Assembly: GCA_934129945.1 (NCBI GenBank)
Contig: CAKOXC010000006.1
Coordinates: forward strand, 1-64,000
Direction: 5' to 3'
From: an uncultured Bacilli bacterium
GTDB taxonomy: Bacteria > Bacillota_I > Bacilli_A > RF39 > UBA660
Length of the DNA: 64,000 nucleotides
Position 1 is the stretch's first letter. Each line of letters starts with the position of its first letter. The notes below the pieces were generated by a model. That model did not search any database. It had not been told where the DNA came from and saw only the letters and a program-made list of their open reading frames with translations. The position numbers and the translations under genes were made by a program. This document shows, piece after piece, positions 18,718 through 28,145 of the stretch.

Positions 18718-20703
18718 ATGAATCAAAAAGATATTCAATGTATCAATGAAATTAAGATATTAGCTTTAGATATGATTAATAACGCTAACAGTGGTCATCC
18801 AGGAGCTGTTTTATCACAAGCACCAATTTTATATACTTTATTTGCTAATCATTTAAGAATTAATTTAGAAGACGATAAATGGATAAATAGAGATAGATTT
18901 ATTTTATCAAGTGGTCATGCATCAGCATTACTTTATTCTTTATTGCATGTAAGTGGTTTTAATATTTCAATGAATGATTTAAGAAGTTTTAGGAGATTAA
19001 ATTCTATAACTCCAGGTCACCCAGAATATGGTGTAACTCCAGGTGTAGAATGCTCAACAGGTCCTCTTGGTCAAGGCGTAGCTACTGCGGTTGGAATGGC
19101 TTTAGCGGAAAGATATATAAGATCACTACTTGACATAGAAGAAGAAAAAAAACAACAATTAATTAATTATAAAACTTATGTAATGTGCAGTGACGGGGAT
19201 TTAATGGAAGGTATATCTTATGAAGCTTTATCTTTTGCAGGTGCCCAAAAATTAAATAATTTAGTAATTTTATATGATGATAATAATATGAGTATAGATG
19301 GTACTCTTGAAAAAACCTTTAATGAAAATATTGAAAAAAGATTTGATTCCATTGGATTTGATGTTATAACTGTAAAAGATGGTGCTAACTTAAAGCAAAT
19401 AGATAAAGCATTAAATAAAGCTCATAAAAGTACAAAACCTGTAATTATTATTTTTAAGACAATACTTGGTAATGGTAGTTATAATCAAAATACTAATCAA
19501 GTTCATAGTGGGACTTTAACAGATGCTGATCTTTATAATTTAAGACAAACTTTAGGGGTAACATCACAACCGTTTTATGTTACAAAAGACTCAATGATTT
19601 ATTTAAATAATAAAATAAATACAAGAATGCAAAGAGAAATTAGTGCTTGGAATGAATTAAGGAATAACATGACAATGTCAACAAGTGAAAATTTAAGTCG
19701 TCTTTTAAATATGCTAGAACAAAATAAAAATCAAATAAATTTTGATAGTAGTAAATATCAAATAAATGTAAATTATAATGAAGAATTAACTGTTTCAAAT
19801 TATAAAGTTATGAATTTATTTGCCGGTAATACAAATTTAATTGTTAATGGTAGTGCAGATTTATTTAAATCAGTTAAAAACGTAATTGATAATTCTGATA
19901 TAATGACAGATTCTAATCCGATTGGTAAAAATATAAGATTTGGAGTTAGAGAACATGCCATGGGTGCTATTTTAAATGGCCTATCTTTATCAGGATTAAA
20001 AACATGTGGTTCTACTTTTTTAGTTTTTAGTGATTATTTAAAACCTGCTATTAGAATGAGTGCACTAATGTCTCTTCCTGTTACTTATATTTTTAGTCAT
20101 GATTCAATTCTAATAGGGCAAGATGGTCCAACACATGAACCTATAGAGCAACTTGCAATGTTAAGAACAATACCAAATTTAATAACTTATAGACCAGCAG
20201 ATATTACAGAATTAATGGGATGCTGGGATAATATTTTAAAACAAAATAGACCAACTGCTTTAGTTCTTACTAAACAAAAAGTGCCAAAAATACCTAGTTC
20301 TAATTCAAAATTAGTTGGTTTTGGAGCATATTTAATAAGAGATTGTGGAAGTATTCCAGATGCAATACTAATATCTAGTGGTAGTGATCTTACAAATGCT
20401 TATATAATTGCTAATAAACTTGCTGTTAATGGCATAAATTTAAATGTAGTAAGTATTCCTAGCCTAGAGTTATTTTTAAGTCAAAGTGAAGAATATAGAA
20501 ATAAAATTTTGCCTGATGATATTAAAAGAATAACTTTAGAATCTTCTAACCCTTATGTTTTAGGAAGTCTTGCAACTAGTATAGATTATGCAATCGGACT
20601 TAATGATTTTGGATTTAGTGGAACAAGTGAAGAAGTAGCTAAAGAAATGGAATTTGATTTAGATAGTTTATTATTAAAAGTTCAAAGTTTAGTTAGAAAA
20701 TAA
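18718..20703 (+). CDS. tkt: Transketolase
   Basis: This thiamine-diphosphate enzyme of the non-oxidative pentose phosphate pathway moves two-carbon units between sugar phosphates. It is a complete single chain of 661 residues: NSGHPGAVLSQAPI, DRFILSSGHASALLY, TGPLGQGVATAVG, the TPP/Mg motif CSDGDLMEG, and in the pyrimidine domain RFGVREHAMGA and HDSILIGQDGPTHEP. The ribosome site is GGGAAGTG. It is divergent from murT, and both genes share a short AT-rich promoter region with TATACT/TATAAT. Confidence 0.97.
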   Translation: MNQKDIQCINEIKILALDMINNANSGHPGAVLSQAPILYTLFANHLRINLEDDKWINRDRFILSSGHASALLYSLLHVSGFNISMNDLRSFRRLNSITPGHPEYGVTPGVECSTGPLGQGVATAVGMALAERYIRSLLDIEEEKKQQLINYKTYVMCSDGDLMEGISYEALSFAGAQKLNNLVILYDDNNMSIDGTLEKTFNENIEKRFDSIGFDVITVKDGANLKQIDKALNKAHKSTKPVIIIFKTILGNGSYNQNTNQVHSGTLTDADLYNLRQTLGVTSQPFYVTKDSMIYLNNKINTRMQREISAWNELRNNMTMSTSENLSRLLNMLEQNKNQINFDSSKYQINVNYNEELTVSNYKVMNLFAGNTNLIVNGSADLFKSVKNVIDNSDIMTDSNPIGKNIRFGVREHAMGAILNGLSLSGLKTCGSTFLVFSDYLKPAIRMSALMSLPVTYIFSHDSILIGQDGPTHEPIEQLAMLRTIPNLITYRPADITELMGCWDNILKQNRPTALVLTKQKVPKIPSSNSKLVGFGAYLIRDCGSIPDAILISSGSDLTNAYIIANKLAVNGINLNVVSIPSLELFLSQSEEYRNKILPDDIKRITLESSNPYVLGSLATSIDYAIGLNDFGFSGTSEEVAKEMEFDLDSLLLKVQSLVRK

Positions 20704-20752
20704 AAATATTACCAATTCTATTTTTAGTAGTCATAAATAAAAAAAGCTTAAA

Positions 20753-20776
20753 AATCACGATTAATCGTGATTTTTT
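20753..20776 (+). terminator. Terminator after tkt
   Basis: The stem AATCACGA / TCGTGATT with loop TTAA is followed by T residues. Confidence 0.9.
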
Positions 20777-20832
20777 GTATTAAAAAATAAGAAGTTGTGT
20801 CACAAAATGTCTAAGCCCTTGAAAAATAACTA

Positions 20833-21087
20833 TATAATACAATATCGAGAAGCAAAAAGAAGATGCTTGCTACCTTTTTACGGAACTAAATTCTAAAACA
20901 GAAAGAAGGTAGTAAATATGAGTAAGAAAGATTTTATAATCTTCTGGTTATTTATCTTAATAATCATATTATTATATATAATTTTAAAATTAATATAATA
21001 AAAAAAGCATCTTTATTCTGATTGAATAAAGGTGCTTGTAAACTAAACCGTGGCAAGCATCAAGTTCTAAAGAACTTTTTGCTTCTC
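20833..21087. other. Candidate type I toxin-antitoxin locus, copy 1
   Basis: A convergent pair of transcription units is bounded by inverted arms GAGAAGCAAAAAG (20847-20859) and CTTTTTGCTTCTC (21075-21087), with inner arms ATGCTTGCTAC / GTGGCAAGCAT. The left -10 is TATAAT (20833-20838). The plus-strand RNA would hold the toxin ORF and end at the hairpin AAGTTC-TAAA-GAACTT plus T run (21062-21080). The minus-strand RNA, with a -10-like TACTAT at the right edge, would end at the hairpin around 21007-21035. The layout recalls TxpA/RatA- and Fst-type loci. A second copy is at 38842-39142. See the separate peptide and antisense entries. Confidence 0.65.
20918..20998 (+). CDS. 26-residue hydrophobic peptide, putative type I toxin
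   Basis: The peptide is MSKKDFIIFWLFILIIILL followed by YIILKLI: a charged start and one long hydrophobic helix, typical of small membrane-damaging toxins. AAGGT precedes the ATG. Its first codons, ribosome-site region and flanks are shared with the copy at 38941, while the helix sequence has diverged. Confidence 0.6.
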   Translation: MSKKDFIIFWLFILIIILLYIILKLI

Positions 21088-21090
21088 ACT
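21002..21090 (-). ncRNA. Putative convergent antisense (antitoxin) RNA, copy 1
   Basis: On the minus strand a TACTAT-type -10 is followed by an RNA beginning GAGAAGCAAAAAG and ending at the hairpin GCACCTTTATTC / GAATAAAGATGC plus six T residues. It overlaps the 3' end of the toxin mRNA and would be fully complementary to it there. The antitoxin role is inferred from this arrangement. Confidence 0.5.
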
Positions 21091-21192
21091 AAATTAATAG
21101 TATCATAGATTTTACATAAATACAATTTTTTCTTATTGAAAAAATTAAGCAAAAACCATATAATAAAAATGTAGAATAGGTGGATAGACAAT

Positions 21193-22941
21193 ATGAAAAA
21201 GAAAAAACTTTTGATACCAGTAATAGCTAGTTTAGTAACAGTATTAATACTATCTGGAGTATCATACGCATATTATAGTGCAAAAATAAAAGAAAATAAT
21301 AAAACAGAAACGATCTTAAAATCAAATGAATTAAATTTGATATTTACAGGAACAAATGAAATAAATGCAAATAACATGATTCCTGGAGATAGTGCAACAA
21401 AAACATTTACAGTAGAAAATACATCTAATAGAGCAGTAGATTATAATATTTATATGGAAAATATAACAAATGAATTTAATGAAGATTTAGTGTATACTTT
21501 AGAAGATACAACTGGTAGTGTAATAGGTGAAACACCACTACCAGTAACTAATAAGGATAAATCATATTTAAAAGCAGGAATAAGTATTGAAGCAAATACT
21601 AAAAAGACATATACATTAACAATAACATTTAAAAATACAGATGAACCACAAAATGATTATCAAGGAAAAACTTTTAAAGCAACTTTAGGAATAGATACAA
21701 AAAGAATAAATAAAGAATACAAAGAAGCATTACTTAATGGAACAGATCCAGTATTAAGTGATAATTTAGTTCCAGTTACACTAGCAGATGATGGAACAGT
21801 AACAAAAGCAGATACTTATTCTGAATGGTATAGTTATGAAAATAAGAAATGGGCAAATGCAGTAATATTAGCAGATAGTTCTAAAACATATAATAATGGA
21901 GATATAATACCAGAAGACAATATTGAATCATACTTTGTATGGATACCAAAGTATTCATACCAAATATTTAATTTAGGGGATACTGATGGATATATTGAAG
22001 GTAAACCTGAATCAAGTAATGCAAAAGAAATCCAAATAAGATTTGGAACAACAAATACAAGTGATAATAATGATAATGAATGTACAACTCCAATGACAAG
22101 TGGAACAAGTGGTAATTGTAAAGTTGGAGATTACATGACTTCACCTGCATTTATAGCATTTGATACAAATGGATTATGGGTAGGTAAATTTGAAACAACT
22201 GGAAATACTACTGATATAACAGTTAAACCAAACAATACATCATTAAGAAATCAAACAGTAAAAACAATGTTTGAAGTCTCATATAACTATAAAAGAGAAA
22301 ATGATTCCCATATGATGAAAAATACAGAATGGGGAGCAGTAGCATATTTATCACATTCAAAATATGGAATAAATAAAGAAGTAAATATAAATAATAATTC
22401 TGATTTTATAACTGGATATAGTGCTACAGATACAACAGATCAAACAGATTTTCCAGGAGTATCAGGAACAACAAGTGATGTAACATTACCATATAATTCC
22501 AAAACAGGATATAAAGCTAGTACAACAGGAAATATAACAGGAGTATATGATATGAGCGGCGGGTCTTGGGAATATATGGCATCATATAGAAATAATACAT
22601 ATGCAAAAAGTGGCTTTGATGCAACAAGTATAGCAACATATAATACTAAATATTTTGATGTATATAATGAAAATAGTGCTAAAAATACATATAACTATCG
22701 AATACTAGGAGATGCAACAGGAGAAATGGGACCATTCTATTACTATGCAGATAAAGATGGCAATAATAGATATCATAATAATTGGTATGCCGATATTTCC
22801 TACTTTGTTGACTCTTCTTATCCTTGGTTCATTCGTGGTGGCGCTTATAGAGATGGTGTACTCGCAGGTCAGTTCGGCTTCGATCGCTACACTGGTGATG
22901 CTGGTGACTACGATGGTTTCCGCCTAGTTCTAACAAAATAA
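21193..22941 (+). CDS. TasA-like N-terminus fused to C-type-lectin/FGE-like display domain
   Basis: The 582-residue secreted protein has a signal/anchor segment (KKLLIPVIASLVTVLILSG, residues 4-22), then a TasA/camelysin-type beta domain (YYSAKIKENNKTET, NNMIPGDSATKTFTVENTSN) to about residue 170. The C-terminal half has formylglycine-generating-enzyme/C-type-lectin fold hallmarks: YFVWIPKYSY, GVYDMSGGSWEYM, PWFIRGGAYRDG and the final DGFRLVL. That fold is the scaffold of diversity-generating-retroelement targets (Mtd, TvpA). Codon use changes abruptly in the last 150 bases. The protein is probably exposed on the cell surface as a binding protein. The ribosome site is AGGTGGA. Confidence 0.8.
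   Translation: MKKKKLLIPVIASLVTVLILSGVSYAYYSAKIKENNKTETILKSNELNLIFTGTNEINANNMIPGDSATKTFTVENTSNRAVDYNIYMENITNEFNEDLVYTLEDTTGSVIGETPLPVTNKDKSYLKAGISIEANTKKTYTLTITFKNTDEPQNDYQGKTFKATLGIDTKRINKEYKEALLNGTDPVLSDNLVPVTLADDGTVTKADTYSEWYSYENKKWANAVILADSSKTYNNGDIIPEDNIESYFVWIPKYSYQIFNLGDTDGYIEGKPESSNAKEIQIRFGTTNTSDNNDNECTTPMTSGTSGNCKVGDYMTSPAFIAFDTNGLWVGKFETTGNTTDITVKPNNTSLRNQTVKTMFEVSYNYKRENDSHMMKNTEWGAVAYLSHSKYGINKEVNINNNSDFITGYSATDTTDQTDFPGVSGTTSDVTLPYNSKTGYKASTTGNITGVYDMSGGSWEYMASYRNNTYAKSGFDATSIATYNTKYFDVYNENSAKNTYNYRILGDATGEMGPFYYYADKDGNNRYHNNWYADISYFVDSSYPWFIRGGAYRDGVLAGQFGFDRYTGDAGDYDGFRLVLTK
22786..22938 (+). repeat. Candidate DGR variable region (VR) at the 3' end of the display gene
   Basis: GC content jumps from 23% (22381-22440) to 42% (22801-22860) and 55% (22861-22920), counted by hand, before returning to the AT-rich background. 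Codons shift to C-ending forms (GCC, TAC, TTC, GGC, CGC, GAC), as expected when AAC codons of a template repeat are randomised at adenines. The segment encodes the ligand-binding tip of the lectin-like fold. No template repeat or reverse transcriptase is in the window. Confidence 0.55.
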
Positions 22942-22985
22942 TATTGTAAATATTAATTTAATAATAGTTGAATATCAAAAATTGT

Positions 22986-23009
22986 AAAGAAGTAATAAAG
23001 CTTCTTTTT
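22986..23009 (+). terminator. Terminator after the display gene
   Basis: AAGAAG / CTTCTT stem with loop TAATAAAG, followed by T residues. Confidence 0.65.
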
Positions 23010-23063
23010 TCTTTGTTTTAAGTGATGTATAATTAAAATAGTAAATAGCAAAGGATGATATAA

Positions 23064-26000
23064 ATGAAAGAAATTATTGATGGAAATACAGCTTGTAGTA
23101 AAGCAGCATATTTGTTTAGTGAATTGTGTAGTATATATCCAATAACACCTTCTAGCCCTATGGCTTCAAATGTAGATTTATTATCTTCTAAAGATAAAAA
23201 AAATCTTTTTAATGAAAAAGTAAATGTTATTGAGATGCAAAGTGAAGCCGGTGCTGCTGGCGCTATGCATGGTGCATTGATTAGTGGGTCATTAGCTTCA
23301 ACTTTTACTGCTAGTCAAGGATTACTTTTAATGATTCCAAATATGTATAAAATAGCTGGTGAATGTCTTCCCGGAGTTATACACGTTGCATCTAGAACAG
23401 TAGCTACTCATGCTTTATCTATTTTTGGAGATCATTCAGATATTTATGCAACACGCCAAACAGGATTTTGTATGTTAGCATCAAGTAATGTAAAAGATGC
23501 TTATTATCTTGGAAGTGTAGCACATCTTTCTGCAATTAAAGGAAGTCTACCATTTTTACATTTTTTTGATGGTTTTAGAACTAGTCATGAACTTAATACT
23601 GTAGATTTAATGGAAGAAAAAGAATTATTGAAATTAGTTAATTATCAAAAGATAAATGAATTTAAAGAAAAAGCATTAAATTATAAATCTAATATTCAAA
23701 GAGGAATGGCTGAAAATGAAGATATTTATTTTCAAAGTATTGAAGCCAGAAATAATTTATATAATAAAATGCCTGACATTGTTAATGAATATATGCAAAA
23801 AATCAATAAAATTGCTAATACTTCCTATAAACCATTTGAATATTATGGAGTAAAAGATGCTAATAATATAATTATAGCAATGGGTAGTGTAGTTGATACA
23901 ATTAAATTAGTTATTGATAAAGAAAATAAAAATGGTAAAAAATATGGTTTAGTAGAAGTTCATCTTTATAGACCTTTTAGTCAAAAATACTTATTAGATG
24001 TAATTCCAGATACAGTAAAAAATATAGCTGTTTTAGATAAAACAAAAGAAGCTGGTAGTATTGGTGAACCGTTATATTTAGATGTAATTTCTGCTTTAAA
24101 AGATAAAAATATTAAAATTATTGGTGGAAGATATGGAATATCTAGTAAAAATGTTGTACCTGGTGATATTTATAGTGTCTATAAGAACTTAGAAAATACA
24201 TGTAAGAATAATTTTACAATTGGTATTACGGACGATGTTACTAATCTTTCATTAGAAAAAAATGATTATAATATTCCTTTTAATGGTAAAGAAATTAAAA
24301 TTTATGGTTTTGGTTCAGATGGAATGGTTAGCGCCAGTAAAGATATAATAAAAATTATTGGTAATAAAACAACTTCGTATGCTCAGGGATATTTTCAATA
24401 TGATTCAAAAAAAAGTGGTGGCGTAACCATTAGTAATCTAAGAATATCTAATAATCCAATTAACAATCCGTATTATGTAACAAATCCTGATATTGTAGTT
24501 GTAACAAAACAAGAATATTTTAATAAATATGATATGCTTAATAATATTAAAGATAATGGTATTCTACTGATTAATAGTTCTGATATTAATCAGTTATTAG
24601 AAAATTTAAAATGCATTCCTTCTTTGAAAGAAAAAAATATATCAATTATTACTATTGATGCTGAAAAAATAGCTCTTCTTAATAATATAAAGGGTAAAAT
24701 TAATAAAATAATGGAAGTAATTATTTTAAGATTATTAAAAGTTGATGGTGCTATTGATATTGTAAAACAATCAATTATTGAAAAATTTAAAACTAAGGGA
24801 GAAGATATTGTAAATAATAATATTAATGCTATTAATTCTGTATTTGATAATATAAATAAAATAAATATTAATGAATTTAAAGAAAAAGAAAACAAAGAAT
24901 TAAATATTTATGAAAAAATAAATTCTTTAAAAGGTAATGAATTAAAAGTTAGTGAAGTAATGAATATAAAAGATGGGACTTTTCCAGCTGGCTTAGCAAG
25001 ATATGAAAAAAGAAATATTTCTACTAAAGTTATTAAATGGAAAAGTGAAAACTGTATTCAATGTGGTCAATGTGCATTAGTATGTCCTCATGCGGTTATA
25101 AGACCATTTATAACTAAGGATAAAGATGGAATACCTTTACTAGGTAATAAAGAATATAATTATAAAGTATTAATCTCTGAAGCTGATTGTACAGGATGTG
25201 GTTTATGTATTAATACATGTCCAGGAAAACTTGGCAATAAAGCATTAGAATTTGGAAATTTTGATAAAGAAAAACAAAATGAAGCTGATAAATATTTTAA
25301 TGCTTATGAAAATCCTCAGATAATGGATAAATTTAATATAAAGGGAAGTCAATTTGAAAGACCTAGATTTGAATTTTCAGGTGCCTGTAGTGGATGTGGT
25401 GAGACATCATATATAAAACTTTTAACACAACTTTATCAAGATAAAATAGTAATAGCTAATGCAACAGGATGTTCTTCTATATATGGTGGTAGTGCACCAT
25501 CTACACCATTTAGTATTCCTTGGGCTAATTCTTTATTTGAAGATAATGCTGAATTTGGATATGGGATACACTTATCTTATAAATTAAAAAGAAAACAAAT
25601 AGAAGATATTATGAAGAGTGAAATTGCTTCTGATTCAAAATTAAAAACTATCTATCAAAAATGGTTGGACAATCAAAAAAATTATGAAATAACTTGTGAA
25701 GTTTATAATGAATTAAAAAATCTTGATATTAATAGTGAATTAAAACCATTGTTAAAATATATTCCAACTCGAACAATTTGGGAAATTGGTGGCGATGGTT
25801 GGGCTTATGATATTGGATTTAGTGGTATAGATCATATTTTATCTTCTAATGAAAATATAAAAATATTAGTACTTGATACAGAAGTTTATTCAAATACTGG
25901 TGGACAAATGAGTAAATCTTCACATATTGGACAAGTAGCAGAGTTTGCTGATATGGGTAAAAAAGTAGCAAAGAAAGACTTATTTAAAATTGCTATGTGT

Positions 26001-26405
26001 TATTCAAATGTTTATGTTGGAAGTATAAGTTTAGGGGCTAATATGATGCAAACTATAAAAGTCTTAAAAGAAGCAGAAGAACATAATGGACCTTCTATTA
26101 TAATAGCTTATTGTCCTTGTGTTGAGCATGGTATAAAAGGCGGACTTAGTTGCACAAATAAAGAACAAAAATTAGCTGTAGAATGTGGTTATTTTACGTT
26201 AATGCATTATAATCCTACGGAAGAAAAATTATATATTGATTCCAAAGAACCTGATTTTACTAAATATGATGAATTTTTAAATAATGAGGTGAGATATAGT
26301 GCTTTAAAAATAAAAAATAAAGAAATTGCTAACGAACTTCTTGAAATAAATAAAAATAATGCTATAAAAAGATATGAATATTATAAAAAAATAAAAAGTA
26401 ACTAA
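23064..26405 (+). CDS. nifJ: Pyruvate:ferredoxin (flavodoxin) oxidoreductase
   Basis: This enzyme oxidatively decarboxylates pyruvate to acetyl-CoA and reduces ferredoxin, the standard anaerobic route. The single chain of 1,113 residues has the domain order of PFOR: pyrimidine-binding domain with YPITPSSPMA, gamma domain, two 4Fe-4S sites (CIQCGQCALVCPHAVIRP and CTGCGLCINTCPGK), and the TPP domain with CSGCGE, GCSSIYGGSAPSTPFS and GGDGWAYDIGF. It is slightly short of the usual 1,170-1,190 residues. It implies fermentative metabolism with ferredoxin. A terminator shared with the next, convergent gene follows. Confidence 0.96.
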   Translation: MKEIIDGNTACSKAAYLFSELCSIYPITPSSPMASNVDLLSSKDKKNLFNEKVNVIEMQSEAGAAGAMHGALISGSLASTFTASQGLLLMIPNMYKIAGECLPGVIHVASRTVATHALSIFGDHSDIYATRQTGFCMLASSNVKDAYYLGSVAHLSAIKGSLPFLHFFDGFRTSHELNTVDLMEEKELLKLVNYQKINEFKEKALNYKSNIQRGMAENEDIYFQSIEARNNLYNKMPDIVNEYMQKINKIANTSYKPFEYYGVKDANNIIIAMGSVVDTIKLVIDKENKNGKKYGLVEVHLYRPFSQKYLLDVIPDTVKNIAVLDKTKEAGSIGEPLYLDVISALKDKNIKIIGGRYGISSKNVVPGDIYSVYKNLENTCKNNFTIGITDDVTNLSLEKNDYNIPFNGKEIKIYGFGSDGMVSASKDIIKIIGNKTTSYAQGYFQYDSKKSGGVTISNLRISNNPINNPYYVTNPDIVVVTKQEYFNKYDMLNNIKDNGILLINSSDINQLLENLKCIPSLKEKNISIITIDAEKIALLNNIKGKINKIMEVIILRLLKVDGAIDIVKQSIIEKFKTKGEDIVNNNINAINSVFDNINKININEFKEKENKELNIYEKINSLKGNELKVSEVMNIKDGTFPAGLARYEKRNISTKVIKWKSENCIQCGQCALVCPHAVIRPFITKDKDGIPLLGNKEYNYKVLISEADCTGCGLCINTCPGKLGNKALEFGNFDKEKQNEADKYFNAYENPQIMDKFNIKGSQFERPRFEFSGACSGCGETSYIKLLTQLYQDKIVIANATGCSSIYGGSAPSTPFSIPWANSLFEDNAEFGYGIHLSYKLKRKQIEDIMKSEIASDSKLKTIYQKWLDNQKNYEITCEVYNELKNLDINSELKPLLKYIPTRTIWEIGGDGWAYDIGFSGIDHILSSNENIKILVLDTEVYSNTGGQMSKSSHIGQVAEFADMGKKVAKKDLFKIAMCYSNVYVGSISLGANMMQTIKVLKEAEEHNGPSIIIAYCPCVEHGIKGGLSCTNKEQKLAVECGYFTLMHYNPTEEKLYIDSKEPDFTKYDEFLNNEVRYSALKIKNKEIANELLEINKNNAIKRYEYYKKIKSN

Positions 26406-26432
26406 AAAATTCAAATTTTAGTTACTTTTTTA
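26393..26432. terminator. Bidirectional terminator between nifJ and the convergent small gene
   Basis: AAAAGTAACTAAAA pairs with TTTTAGTTACTTTT around AATTCAAA, with A and T runs on the two sides. Confidence 0.85.
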
Positions 26433-26778
26433 ATGTCTTATTTTGTAAAAGTAAATGATAAATATAATATGATAAGTTTATTGCAGCTTCTGATTCTTTT
26501 GAATAAGCATCGACAATACTTGATATAAATAATGGCGCATCAAATATTAATTCATCATTTACATATAACCCTAGTTCAAAATTAGCAAATGAAAAGGCAA
26601 ATTCTTTAATAAATGTTTTTTCATCATTAAATAATTTAGAAAGATTTTTATCATTATAAGAACTAACTACATAATTTAAGTTTTCATAGATATTATGTAA
26701 CTGTTCTATAGTAATTGAATTAATTCCTAAATTATAGAGCTTATAAAAAATTTTATATAACAAAATATTTATATTCAT
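26422..26778 (-). CDS. Hypothetical small protein
   Basis: I place the start at MNINILLYKIF (26778), 9 nt after AAAGGA; an in-frame ATG 18 bp earlier has no ribosome site. The 118 residues are mostly helical and acidic (QLHNIYENLNYVVSSYNDKN, KTFIKEFAFSFANFELGLYV) with no membrane segment. I do not recognise the family. It lies directly after a promoter and terminator-like leader (26805-26941), so its expression may be attenuated. Confidence 0.55.
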   Translation of the reverse strand: MNINILLYKIFYKLYNLGINSITIEQLHNIYENLNYVVSSYNDKNLSKLFNDEKTFIKEFAFSFANFELGLYVNDELIFDAPLFISSIVDAYSKESEAAINLSYYIYHLLLQNKTLKK

Positions 26779-26804
26779 AATATCAATTCCTTTCATTTTT
26801 TTCC

Positions 26805-26941
26805 AAAAAAATTGAAGCTGCCCCCTGAAGACAGCTTCTAAAAGAATAAAAAGGGGTTGACTAGTGTGATACTAGCACCAAATCGCCTTCTTGAAGTGAT
26901 TTGGTAATACATATACTAAGCGATAAACCCATTTTTGTCAA
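26805..26941 (-). ncRNA. Structured small RNA or attenuating leader
   Basis: On the minus strand there is a near-consensus promoter: TTGACA (26941-26936), 17-bp spacer, TAGTAT (26918-26913). The predicted RNA of about 100 nt forms CCAAATC / GATTTGG enclosing CTTC / GAAG, then CTAGT / ACTAG, then the hairpin GAAGCTG / CAGCTTC followed by seven T residues. The loop of that last hairpin holds AGGGGG, able to pair with the upstream ACCCC. It either ends as an independent sRNA or attenuates the gene at 26422-26778. I cannot assign it to a known RNA class. Confidence 0.55.
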
Positions 26942-27038
26942 CAAAAAATTAAAGATTTTTAAAAAAAATTTATTTCTAAACTTTTATTGATAAAAAAAGG
27001 CAAATTATGGTAAAATAAAAAAGAATAGAGGAATGGTT

Positions 27039-27821
27039 ATGAATCAAAATACTTTTATCAATGAGGCTTTTACAATCGGAATAAAACAATATTTAGAAAA
27101 TAAAGAAAATAATGATTTTTTAACAGTTGTAATAAAAACTTTAATTAATATTTATGGTGAATTAGATATCATTAATCCTTATAAGACAAATACTGAAAGT
27201 GGCATGGGTGGATTTGATGAAAATTTAGTTAAATTTGGTTATACTAGAGAAAACTTATCTTTATTTAAACAAGAAATGATGGATTATTATTTAACTAAAG
27301 ATCAAATACCAAATAAGTATTTTAATAAAATAGAAAAAGATTTAATTGATATGTTTTTCTTAAAAATAAAGTCTGTAAATCATGATGAAAATACTTTTAA
27401 TAATTTTAAATCTTACTTATTGTTTAATAATGAAAAAAGTATTGATAAAACTGAAATAGAAAGATATTTTAGTTACAAGTTAAAAATGTTTAATACTGAT
27501 ATAAAATATCAGTTAGTTGAAAATAATACGCTAAATAAAGAGGCTTATGAAATGTTGGGGTATTCTTATGATAATATTATAAATATGAGTAAGGATCAAT
27601 TATTTGATATCAATAATAAAGTATTTGATTATTTTAAAATAGATCAAAATAGTCAAGACAAATATTTAAGATTAGATCAAGCTATAATGTACTATAAAGA
27701 ATTTGGCAAAAAAGAAGAGAAAAAATCAGAAAATGGTTATGTTGAATTTTTATTATTATCAGGATTTATAGCTATAAGTATTTTAACGATTACAGTAATT
27801 ATAGGGGTGTTAGCAAGATGA
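27039..27821 (+). CDS. Hypothetical tail-anchored membrane protein
   Basis: The 260-residue protein starts at MNQNTFINEAF (GAGGA before it; the earlier in-frame ATG at 27033 has none). Most of it is cytoplasmic and helical, rich in Asn, Lys and Asp; the last 25 residues are a transmembrane segment (VEFLLLSGFIAISILTITVI) with almost no tail beyond, a tail-anchor topology. I do not recognise the family. Its stop overlaps the start of the next gene by 4 bp (ATGA), so the two are coupled. Confidence 0.65.
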   Translation: MNQNTFINEAFTIGIKQYLENKENNDFLTVVIKTLINIYGELDIINPYKTNTESGMGGFDENLVKFGYTRENLSLFKQEMMDYYLTKDQIPNKYFNKIEKDLIDMFFLKIKSVNHDENTFNNFKSYLLFNNEKSIDKTEIERYFSYKLKMFNTDIKYQLVENNTLNKEAYEMLGYSYDNIINMSKDQLFDINNKVFDYFKIDQNSQDKYLRLDQAIMYYKEFGKKEEKKSENGYVEFLLLSGFIAISILTITVIIGVLAR

Positions 27822-28093
27822 ATGAGATTATTATTAATGATGTAAAGTATATTGTAAAAAAAGATTATAATGACGCAATAGATGTAGAAGAAATAAAAGC
27901 AAAAATGACTGATTATTTTCTTGACTTTGATTATATAGTAGGTGATTGGTCATATTCTAAATTAAGACTTAAAGGATTTTATGAATCAAATAATAAAAAT
28001 GTTAAAGATATTAATAATATAAATAATTTGGATGATTATTTAACCAATTATTGTGCATATGGATGTAAATATTTTGTACTTAAAAAAGATTGA
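27818..28093 (+). CDS. Small hypothetical protein coupled to the tail-anchored protein
   Basis: This 91-residue acidic protein (MNEIIINDVKYIVKKDYNDAI) overlaps its upstream neighbour by ATGA, a sign of a two-gene unit. A Tyr/Asp-rich middle (YFLDFDYIVGDWSYSKLRL) and a final CAYGCKYFVL with paired cysteines are visible. I do not recognise the family. Confidence 0.65.
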   Translation: MNEIIINDVKYIVKKDYNDAIDVEEIKAKMTDYFLDFDYIVGDWSYSKLRLKGFYESNNKNVKDINNINNLDDYLTNYCAYGCKYFVLKKD

Positions 28094-28145
28094 AATATCT
28101 TTTTTTGTTTGCTATAATTGTTAATAGAATAGAGAGTTGATAGTT

